A DNA stretch of 64,000 nt from Pseudomonas sp. FP1742 (lineage in GTDB: Bacteria; Pseudomonadota; Gammaproteobacteria; Pseudomonadales; Pseudomonadaceae). The notes below the pieces were generated by a model, which worked only from the letters and a program-made list of their open reading frames with translations, did not search any database and was not told where the DNA came from. The DNA lies in assembly GCF_030687145.1 (NCBI RefSeq), contig NZ_CP117460.1:2728001-2792000 (forward strand). Reading direction: 5' to 3'. Positions 15,231 to 24,500 of the stretch are shown here, in pieces; position 1 is the stretch's first letter, and each line of letters starts with the position of its first letter. The position numbers were made by a program, and so were the translations under genes.

Positions 15231-16963
15231 CGAGTTTTTCCCTGATCCTGATGTTGTTGCTGTTCGTACCAGAATTTGCGTCTGAGCAGTTCGCCGGGGT
15301 CGTCCGGGATCTTGCGCAGCCATTGCTCCAGCGCCTGTTGCTGTTCGCCTTCGAGCATGTCGCTGGCCGGGCGTCGCGGTGGCGTGGTGCTTTGTTCATC
15401 CCCCAACTCGCTGCCCGGCACCTCATTGGCGCCGGGTTGCGGGGGCGTAGCGGTCGGCGGCGCGGCGTCCGGCGTGGTCTGTTGAGCGTCGGTTTTCGGT
15501 TCGCCATCGCTCGGCTGGGTGGCGCTGCCCGGTGGTGGTTCCTGGCCGATGGTTTGCGAGTCGCTGTCGGCGGTCTTGTCCGGCTCAACGGGGGGCGTCG
15601 CGGTTTTCTGCTTGAGCAGCGTTTCCACCAGTGCCTTGTTGGTCAGGGCCGGGCGCAGGTCCGGTTGACGTTCCAGCGCCTGGTCGTAAGCATCCAGCGC
15701 CGCTTCCAGCTCGCCGCTTTTGGCCAGGGCGTTACCCCGATTGTAGTGGGCATGGGCGTCGTTGCTTTCGGCAAACCGCTGGGCGGCGCCACTGTAGTCG
15801 CCGGCCTCATAGAGCGCCACGCCTTGCCATTGCGGATCTTCGAAGTGTTGCGCGGCTTCGGCGGGGCGCTTTTGTTTGAGCAAGCGCAAACCCTGCTGGT
15901 CGGGACGCAGCCACAGGTCTTCGAAATCGAAGGCATAGCTCGGTTGCGGCAGCAGGAACAGCAGCGGCAGGCAGAACAGCCAGCCGCGCCGTCCGGCACA
16001 GGCGGCCAGCAACAATAGCGGCAGCAGCAGCCAGTAACCCTGATCGGCCCAGGTGTCGAGGCGCAACGTCTGGCCGTCGCTGCGCAGGTTCCGTGGACCG
16101 TCGAGCAGGCCGAGGTCGTGCAGGTCGGCATCGTCCAGGCGTGCCTGGGCATAACGTCCGCCCAGGCCGTTGGCAAAGGCTTTCAGGCTGGGGCCATCCA
16201 GATGTGGCACCAGGATCGCGCCCTGATCGTCCTTGAGGAAACTGCCGTCGTCCTGCGCGATCGGCGCACCTTCGGCGGTGCCGATGCCGAGCATCAGAAA
16301 TTGCGTGGGTTTGTCGTCCAGCACCTGACGGATCCCTTGGCGCTCCTGTTCCGTCAATGACGAACCGATCAACAGGATTCGCCCCTGGCCGAGGGCACCC
16401 TGATCCAGCAGCGCCAGGGCCTTGGCCACCGCCAAGTCGGCCCGATGCCCGGTTTGGGGCATCAGTGACGGCTTGAGTGCGTCCAGCAGGTTGCGGCTGG
16501 TCGACAGGTCATCCGACAGCGGCACCAGCGTGTGGGCACTGCCGGCGTAGACGACGATGGCGGTCTGCGCGTCGCTGCGATTCTGCAGCAGATCCAGCAG
16601 TTTGCGCCGGGACTGCTCCAGCCTGTTGGGCGCGACGTCGGTGGCGAGCATTTCCGGGGTCAGCTCGAACAAGACCACCAGCGGGTCGGCGGGTTTCTGG
16701 CTGGTTTGCTCGACGCGCTGCCAGCTCGGCCCCAGCAGGGCCAGCACGGTCAGCACCCAGGCCAGGCCCAGGGCGATCCACGGCAATTTGCTCTCGCGAC
16801 CGCTGCCGCCACTGAGCAATGCGGCATGGAAGGCCGGTGGCAGAATCATTTGCCAGCGACCTGCGCGCTTCTGCCGGTGCCAGAGTTGCCAGAGCAGCCA
16901 GCCGAGCAACGGCAGCAATAACAGCCACCAAGGGCGGAACCAGTGCGGCCAGAGAGCTATCAT
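15227..16963 (-). CDS. vWA domain plus TPR protein (BatB/BatC fusion type)
   Basis: 578 aa. Two N-terminal membrane helices (residues ~10-28 and ~62-80) precede a von Willebrand A domain (~90-260). A further helix pair lies near 310-345, then TPR repeats (QWQGVALYEAGDYSGAAQRF, AHYNRGNALAKSGELEAALDAYDQAL) and a Pro/Thr/Asp-rich tail. The MIDAS motif expected as DxSxS reads LFELTPEM, so metal binding through the classical site is unlikely. It combines what other bacteria encode as BatB and BatC. ATGA overlaps occur on both sides, so production is tightly coupled. Confidence 0.88.
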   Translation of the reverse strand: MIALWPHWFRPWWLLLLPLLGWLLWQLWHRQKRAGRWQMILPPAFHAALLSGGSGRESKLPWIALGLAWVLTVLALLGPSWQRVEQTSQKPADPLVVLFELTPEMLATDVAPNRLEQSRRKLLDLLQNRSDAQTAIVVYAGSAHTLVPLSDDLSTSRNLLDALKPSLMPQTGHRADLAVAKALALLDQGALGQGRILLIGSSLTEQERQGIRQVLDDKPTQFLMLGIGTAEGAPIAQDDGSFLKDDQGAILVPHLDGPSLKAFANGLGGRYAQARLDDADLHDLGLLDGPRNLRSDGQTLRLDTWADQGYWLLLPLLLLAACAGRRGWLFCLPLLFLLPQPSYAFDFEDLWLRPDQQGLRLLKQKRPAEAAQHFEDPQWQGVALYEAGDYSGAAQRFAESNDAHAHYNRGNALAKSGELEAALDAYDQALERQPDLRPALTNKALVETLLKQKTATPPVEPDKTADSDSQTIGQEPPPGSATQPSDGEPKTDAQQTTPDAAPPTATPPQPGANEVPGSELGDEQSTTPPRRPASDMLEGEQQQALEQWLRKIPDDPGELLRRKFWYEQQQHQDQGKTR

Positions 16964-18054
16964 CGGCGCCTCCGCAGACGCAGGCGTTTGAGCCGCTGAC
17001 GCCAGTCGGGCAGTGGCGTTTGCAGAAACCGCTCTTTGGTAAACAGCTTCTCGGTGAACAGACGTTGCAACGGGTTATCCGGCCAGCGTACGCGGACTAC
17101 CAGCAGCATGCTCAGCAGCAGGGCTATCGCCAGAGGCCAGTGATACAACGCTTGGGCCGGGCGGGCCTGCGTGGGTTGCTGGGTCACCGGTTCGAGTTGG
17201 TCGAGGGTGGCCTTGATCGCCTGCAATTCCTGGCCGTCGTGGGCACGGAAATACCGGCCGCCGGTGGCCTCGGCGATGGCCTTCAAGGCCGGCTCGTCGA
17301 GGTCCAGGCTCGGGTTGATGCCCAGGAAGCCCAGGGTACCGCTTTGTTCCGGGTCGGCGCCGATGCCGATCGGGTAGATTTTCACCCCTTCATTCGCCGC
17401 CAGACGTGCGGCGGTCAGCGGATCGATCTCGCCACCATTGTTGGCGCCGTCGGTCACCAGAATCAGCACGCGGCTTTGGGCCGGACGTTGGCGCAGGCGT
17501 TTGAGGGCCAGGCCGATGGCGTCGCCGATGGCGGTGTTCTTGCCGGCGATGCCGATCCGCGCTTCGTCGAGCCACACTCGCACGGTGTGCCGGTCGAAGG
17601 TCAGCGGCGCTTGCAGATAGGCCTGGCTGCCGAACAGGATCAAGCCGACCCGGTCACCGTCGCGACTTTCGAGAAAATCACCGAGTAAATGTTGCACCAG
17701 TGTCAGGCGGCTGACGTCTTCGTCCTGCCACTGCATATCGGGAAAGTCCATGGAGCCGGAGACGTCCACCGCCACCAGCAGGTCGCGCCCGCTGGCGGCA
17801 ATCGGCAGCGGTTCGCCGAGCCATTGCGGACGCGCCGCGGCGATCAGCAACAACAGCCACAGCAGAATGAACGGCGCCTGTTGACGCCAGGCCGGCAGGT
17901 TGGCTCGGGCGCGGCGGCGAGCGAGGCCTTCGAGGTCGCTGAGGAAGCTGACTTTGAGCGCCGGTTCGCCACTGTCGGCCACCGGCAACAACACCCGCAT
18001 CAACCACGGCAGCGGCAGCACGGCGAAGACCCACGGCCAGGCGAACTCAAACAT
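16960..18054 (-). CDS. vWA domain protein, BatA/BatB type
   Basis: 364 aa. Membrane helices lie near residues 8-25 and 60-78. The vWA domain has an intact MIDAS: DVSGSMDF (near residue 97), the Thr in AGKNTAIGDAIGLAL and TDGANNGG. A C-terminal helix lies at ~308-325 and the tail is very basic. This is the canonical metal-binding partner to the degenerate vWA of the next gene. It overlaps the DUF4381 gene by 8 bp and the vWA-TPR gene by 4 bp. Confidence 0.9.
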   Translation of the reverse strand: MFEFAWPWVFAVLPLPWLMRVLLPVADSGEPALKVSFLSDLEGLARRRARANLPAWRQQAPFILLWLLLLIAAARPQWLGEPLPIAASGRDLLVAVDVSGSMDFPDMQWQDEDVSRLTLVQHLLGDFLESRDGDRVGLILFGSQAYLQAPLTFDRHTVRVWLDEARIGIAGKNTAIGDAIGLALKRLRQRPAQSRVLILVTDGANNGGEIDPLTAARLAANEGVKIYPIGIGADPEQSGTLGFLGINPSLDLDEPALKAIAEATGGRYFRAHDGQELQAIKATLDQLEPVTQQPTQARPAQALYHWPLAIALLLSMLLVVRVRWPDNPLQRLFTEKLFTKERFLQTPLPDWRQRLKRLRLRRRR

Positions 18055-18541
18055 GTTTGCGAATCCAGGTGTCGACGGCTTGAGTCAGGCCGGCGATGGC
18101 CTTGTCGTCGAGTTTGCATTCGGGTTTGTAGGCGCCTTCCACCAGCACCATCCAGCGCGTCAGGCCGGCGGCCGGGCAGCGGTTGTCGAGGAACGCCAGC
18201 CATTGGCGCCCGTTCAGGGTGTGGCTCTGGCTGTAGGGGTAGTGGTTGCGGCACAGGCGCTTGAGCAACCCGTTGAGTTGTTGCAGCCAGGCACCGGCCG
18301 GTGCGCCGTCGTAGGGTTTGGGCATCAGGGCGAGTTCGGCCAGGGCGGCGAGACGCACCGGGTCCAGCGGTTGTTCGGCGCGCACGACAGGGCGTTTGTC
18401 CGGAATGAAGCGCCGCAACTGCCAGAGGCCGAAACCGATCAGTGGCAGTAAGAGCAATAACAGCCACCAGCCCGGCGCCGGTGGCCAGAAGTCGATGGGG
18501 GGCGGGGAAATCAGCGGTTGCAGTTGATCGAGGCTGCTCAT
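18047..18541 (-). CDS. DUF4381 domain membrane protein
   Basis: 164 aa. The order is N-terminal PLISPPPIDFWPPAPGWW, one membrane helix (WLLLLLLPLIGFGLWQLRRF), then a basic cytosolic helical part ending VDTWIRKHV. This is the DUF4381 signature, found between DUF58 and vWA genes in MoxR operons. It is likely a membrane scaffold of the MoxR complex. That is inference from co-occurrence. Confidence 0.88.
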   Translation of the reverse strand: MSSLDQLQPLISPPPIDFWPPAPGWWLLLLLLPLIGFGLWQLRRFIPDKRPVVRAEQPLDPVRLAALAELALMPKPYDGAPAGAWLQQLNGLLKRLCRNHYPYSQSHTLNGRQWLAFLDNRCPAAGLTRWMVLVEGAYKPECKLDDKAIAGLTQAVDTWIRKHV

Positions 18542-19482
18542 CGACCTTTCCCCGGACGTTGTGGGTTCAGGTATTCGCGCAGTTGCTCGACCATTTCACT
18601 CTGGGTGCTCAGCGGCATCAGCAACACCCGCAACTTCTGCGCCAGCAATTCCCAGCGAGCGATGCGTGCTTCCGCTTGAGCGCGATAAGCCTGGCGCAAG
18701 TCGAAATTCAAGGTGTCGAGTTCCAGTTGCGCGCCCCGTTCCGCGAAGCGTAATAGCCCGGCGGCGGGCAGGGCGTGATCCAGCGGGTCGGACACCGGCA
18801 GCAGCAACAGGTCGCAATGGCGCGACAACAGGCTCAACTGTTGTTCGGCACTGTCGGACAAGGCGCGTTCGTCGCAGATCACGATCACCAGGCTGCCGGG
18901 GCGCAGCACTTCCCGGGCGCGACGCAGGGCAATGCCGAAGGCGTCGCGGTCCGGCTCGCGCTCGGTATGCAGCGACTGATTGACCCGCACCAGTCGGTTG
19001 AGCAGTTGCAACAGGCTCTGTTTACTGCGTCGCGGCTTGATCTCGTAGTGCTCGTTGTCGCCGAACACCAGCCCGCCAACCCGATCGTTATGACCCAGCG
19101 CGGCCCAGCCGATCAGGCTCGCCGCCTGGGCAGCGAGTACCGATTTGAACATCATCCCGGAGCCGAAAAACAGCCTGCGGCTCTGTTCGACCATGATGAA
19201 GATCGGCCGCTCGCGTTCCTCATGGAACAGCTTGGTGTGCGGTTCCTGGGTTCGGGCGGTGACGCGCCAGTCAATGCTGCGCACGTCATCGCCGGCCTGA
19301 TAGACCCGCACCTGATCGAAGTCCACGCCGCGCCCGCGCAGTTTGGAGTGGTGCAGGCCGATCAGCGGGCTGCGCTGGCTCGGCGTGGAAAACAGCTGCA
19401 CTTCGCGCACGCGATGGCGCATCTCGATCAGCTCGGCGAGGCTGACACGGATGCCCGGTTCGGGCGGCGCAATGGCGTTCAT
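18538..19482 (-). CDS. DUF58 domain-containing protein (vWA-like)
   Basis: 314 aa from ATG 19482. A TTG at 19491 would add three residues and overlap moxR, but has no better ribosome site. The DUF58 core is clear: GRGVDFDQVRVYQAGDDVRSIDWRVTART near residues 50-78, FHEERERPIFIMVEQSRR, and a vWA-like second half (LRPGSLVIVICDE). DUF58 proteins work with MoxR AAA+ ATPases. No signal peptide is present; predicted cytosolic or peripheral. Confidence 0.9.
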   Translation of the reverse strand: MNAIAPPEPGIRVSLAELIEMRHRVREVQLFSTPSQRSPLIGLHHSKLRGRGVDFDQVRVYQAGDDVRSIDWRVTARTQEPHTKLFHEERERPIFIMVEQSRRLFFGSGMMFKSVLAAQAASLIGWAALGHNDRVGGLVFGDNEHYEIKPRRSKQSLLQLLNRLVRVNQSLHTEREPDRDAFGIALRRAREVLRPGSLVIVICDERALSDSAEQQLSLLSRHCDLLLLPVSDPLDHALPAAGLLRFAERGAQLELDTLNFDLRQAYRAQAEARIARWELLAQKLRVLLMPLSTQSEMVEQLREYLNPQRPGKGR

Positions 19483-19487
19483 CGGGG

Positions 19488-20447
<960 letters not shown>

Positions 20448-20604
20448 CGATGACTGTTCCTGGAAAGGGTGACCGAAGACGTTCGAATAACGCCAGGGCT
20501 GGGGGCGTTACTTTAATCCATCGCGGGGGGCGGCGACTAACGGCATTTTGTGCAAAGTGCGGGAAGGTTATAGAGCCGTAGAGTGATATTGGCCTTTCGG
20601 GCCT

Positions 20605-20689
20605 CTTCGCGAGCAAGCCCGCTCCCACAGTTAACCGCGTTCTTCCAGAAAAAATGCGGTTAACTGTGGGGGCGGGCTTGCTCGCGAAG
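20605..20689. repeat. REP pair, tail-to-tail orientation with extended arms
   Basis: CTTCGCGAGCAAGCCCGCTC is followed by CCACAGTTAACCGC, then a short loop and GCGGTTAACTGTGG with the inverse arm ending CTCGCGAAG. Unlike most doublets here, the GTGGGAG ends point inward and pairing extends through CAGTTAACCGC. It lies between moxR and the next minus-strand gene. Confidence 0.88.
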
Positions 20690-20716
20690 GCGGCCGCTCA
20701 GCTGAAATTCCGAGGT

Positions 20717-21070
20717 TCAAAGCTCGCTGATATAGGTACCAATCCCCTTGAGAATGTTCTGCAAGGTCTCTTCCACCTCAGCCAGATCGCTCGCATCGGT
20801 ACTGTGCAGAATCTCCAGCGAATCATTACCACCCAGCGCATCGGCATCCGCGGCAGCGATTTCGATCAAAAGGCGGTCAGGGCCGAGGGTGACTTTCACG
20901 CCATCCAGGGCCGAAGGCTTGTCGTGGAAGATGATCTCCAGCTCGTCCTCGTCCGGAAAGCGGCTCATCAGGAACATTTCGCCCTCGGGGCTGTTGCAGC
21001 AGAGCATGGCCAGATTGTCTTCTTCTTCGTCACACGGGTTGACGATCAAGAGGTCGGTTGTCATTTGCAT
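20717..21070 (-). CDS. Conserved hypothetical acidic protein
   Basis: 117 aa from ATG 21070 (AGGAT upstream). Upstream starts to 21175 have no ribosome site. The sequence is acidic: LLIVNPCDEEEDNLAMLCCN, then FPDEDELEIIFHDKPSALDGVKVTL and GGNDSLEILHSTDASDLAEVEETLQNIL. No membrane segment is present. Its position between the MoxR operon and gdhB resembles that of a small hypothetical gene in P. aeruginosa. Function unknown. Confidence 0.65.
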   Translation of the reverse strand: MQMTTDLLIVNPCDEEEDNLAMLCCNSPEGEMFLMSRFPDEDELEIIFHDKPSALDGVKVTLGPDRLLIEIAAADADALGGNDSLEILHSTDASDLAEVEETLQNILKGIGTYISEL

Positions 21071-21584
21071 GGGGAAATCCTGGCTCGGCGAGCGTGGTGA
21101 ACGCGACAAAAGGCAATTCTGCCAGCCCTGGGGAATTTCTGCTCGGCTGAGTGTCAGAGAAGGTGTCGTGAACATTTGGGGCGTCCTCGGTCATTTCGGG
21201 CACGCGGGTGCCGTAAAACCGGGGATAAAGTGCCCATTTTACTGCATGACTGCTAGTGTTGTTCGAGGCACATGCCGCGAGTTACGTGCCGATGACCGAA
21301 TATGTCGCAGCGCTGCAAGCACGGCCCTTGCCGCACTCGTTAAGCTGCGCAACGGATGAGCACCCGTAAAGGCATTGACGATGGCTGCGATGGTAGCCCC
21401 GCCAGTCGTTTTTGCAGATGCCCATTCAATGGAAGGTGAATGTGACCTGAGTGTCTCGTCCAGCTTCACCCAACTGTCGTCCTGTTTCCTCTGCCCGAGA
21501 ATCAGGAACAGGGTGACGGATTGCCCCGAAAGGGGTTTGCACGCGACGCTTCCATCAATAACAAGCCCAAGCGGAGTACCACAG
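21071..21584. other. Intergenic region upstream of gdhB
   Basis: No supported gene. Readable frames here lack ribosome sites. An imperfect inverted repeat (CCTGTTTCCT at 21481-21490 with AGGAACAGG at 21504-21512) and a small stem GCCCCGAAAGGGG (about 21523-21535) lie just before gdhB and would be in its leader. They could be regulatory. I cannot place a promoter with confidence. Confidence 0.4.
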
Positions 21585-24500
21585 ATGGCGTTCTTCACCG
21601 CAGCCAGCAAAGCCGACTTCCAGCACCAACTGCAAGCGGCACTGGCGCAGCACATCAGTGAACAGGCACTGCCACAAGTGGCGCTGTTCGCCGAACAATT
21701 TTTCGGCATCATTTCCCTCGACGAGCTGACCCAGCGTCGGTTGTCCGACCTCGCCGGCTGTACCCTTTCTGCGTGGCGCCTGCTTGAGCGCTTCGATCAC
21801 GCGCAACCGCAAGTGCGCGTCTACAACCCCGATTACGAACGTCACGGCTGGCAGTCGACCCACACCGCGGTCGAAGTGCTGCACCACGATCTGCCGTTCC
21901 TGGTGGATTCGGTGCGCACCGAGCTGAACCGTCGCGGTTACAGCATCCATACCCTGCAAACCACTGTGCTGAGCGTGCGTCGCGGCAGCAAGGGCGAGCT
22001 GTTGGAAGTCCTGCCCAAGGGCACCCAGGGCGAAGGCATTCTGCAAGAATCGCTGATGTACCTGGAAATCGACCGTTGTGCCAACACGGCCGAACTCAAT
22101 GTCCTGGCCAAGGAACTGGAGCAGGTTCTCGGCGAAGTCCGCGTCGCGGTCGCCGATTTCGAACCGATGAAAGCCAAGGTCCAGGAGCTGATCGAAGGCA
22201 TCGACAATAGCCAGTTCGCCATCGACGCCGAAGAAAAATCCGAAATCAAGAGCTTCCTGGAATGGCTGGTGGGCAACCACTTCACGTTCCTGGGCTACGA
22301 AGAATTCGTGGTGGGCGAAGATCAGAACGGCGGTCACATCGTCTATGACCAGAACTCGTTCCTCGGCCTGACCAAACTGCTGCGCGCCGGCCTGACCGTC
22401 GATGACCTGCGCATCGAAGACTACGCCGTCAACTATCTGCGTGAACCAACGCCGCTGTCGTTCGCCAAGGCGGCACACCCAAGCCGTGTCCACCGTCCGG
22501 CCTACCCGGACTACGTGTCGATCCGCCAGATCGATGCCAACGGCAAGGTCATCAAGGAATGCCGCTTCATGGGCCTGTACACCTCGTCGGTGTATGGCGA
22601 AAGCGTGCGGGTCATTCCTTACATTCGTCGCAAGGTCGAGATCATCGAGCAGCGTTCGGGCTTCCAGGCCAAGGCTCACTTGGGCAAGGAACTGGCCCAG
22701 GTGCTTGAAGTGTTGCCTCGCGATGACCTGTTCCAGACCCCGGTGGACGAGTTGTTCACCACCGTGATGTCGATCGTGCAGATCCAGGAACGCAACAAGA
22801 TCCGCGTATTCTTGCGCAAAGACCCGTACGGTCGTTTCTGCTACTGCCTGGCCTATGTGCCGCGTGACATTTACTCCACCGAAGTGCGCCAGAAGATCCA
22901 GCAAGTGCTGATGGATCGTCTGAAAGCCTCTGACTGCGAGTTCTGGACCTTCTTCTCCGAATCCGTGCTGGCCCGTGTGCAGCTGATTCTGCGGGTCGAT
23001 CCGAAGAACCGTCTGGACATCGACCCGGTTCTGCTGGAAAAAGAAGTGGTGCAGGCCTGCCGCAGCTGGCAGGACGACTACGCCAGCCTGGTGGTCGAGA
23101 GCTTCGGCGAAGCCCAGGGCACCAACGTGCTGGCCGACTTCCCGAAAGGCTTCCCGGCCGGTTACCGCGAGCGTTTCGCCGCCCACTCGGCGGTGGTCGA
23201 CATGCAGCACCTGCTGAGCCTGAGCGAAAAGAACCCGCTGGTGATGAGCTTCTATCAGCCGCTGGGTCAGGTATCGGGCCAACGTGAGCTGCACTGCAAG
23301 CTGTATCACGCCGACACGCCGCTGGCGTTGTCCGATGTATTGCCGATCCTGGAAAACCTCGGCCTGCGCGTACTGGGTGAATTCCCGTATCGCCTGCGCC
23401 ACAACAGCGGTCGCGAGTTCTGGATCCACGACTTCGCATTCACCGCCGCTGAAGGCCTGGAACTCGACATCCAGCAACTCAACGACACCTTGCAGGACGC
23501 CTTCGTCCACATCGTGCGTGGCGATGCCGAGAACGATGCGTTCAACCGTCTGGTGCTGACCGCCGGCCTGCCATGGCGCGACGTGGCGCTGCTGCGTGCC
23601 TACGCCCGTTACATGAAGCAGATCCGTCTGGGCTTCGACCTGGGTTACATCGCCAGCACCCTGAACAACCACACCGACATCGCTCGCGAGTTGACCCGGT
23701 TGTTCAAAACCCGTTTCTACCTGGCGCGCAAGCTGTCCGGCGACGATCTGGAAGACAAGCAGCAACGCCTGGAACACGCGATTCTGACCGCACTGGACGA
23801 TGTTCAGGTGCTGAACGAAGACCGCATCCTGCGTCGTTACCTGGACCTGATCAAGGCGACCCTGCGCACCAACTTCTACCAGACCGATGCTCACGGTCAG
23901 AACAAGTCCTACTTCAGCTTCAAGTTCAACCCGCACCAGATTCCAGAGCTGCCGAAGCCGGTTCCGAAGTTCGAAATCTTCGTTTACTCGCCGCGCGTCG
24001 AAGGCGTGCACCTGCGCTTCGGTAACGTGGCTCGCGGCGGTCTGCGCTGGTCCGACCGTGAAGAAGACTTCCGTACCGAAGTCCTGGGCCTGGTAAAAGC
24101 CCAGCAAGTGAAGAACTCGGTCATCGTGCCGGTGGGTGCGAAGGGCGGCTTCCTGCCGCGTCGCCTGCCACTGGGCGGCAGCCGTGACGAGATCGCGGCC
24201 GAGGGCATCGCCTGCTACCGTATCTTCATCTCGGGCCTGTTGGACATCACCGACAACCTGAAAGACGGTGCGCTGGTACCGCCGGCCAACGTCGTGCGGC
24301 ATGACGACGATGACCCGTACCTGGTGGTGGCGGCGGACAAGGGCACTGCGACCTTCTCCGACATCGCCAACGGTATCGCCATCGACTACGGCTTCTGGCT
24401 CGGTGACGCCTTTGCGTCCGGCGGCTCGGCCGGTTATGACCACAAGAAGATGGGCATCACCGCCAAGGGCGCGTGGGTCGGCGTTCAACGCCACTTCCGC

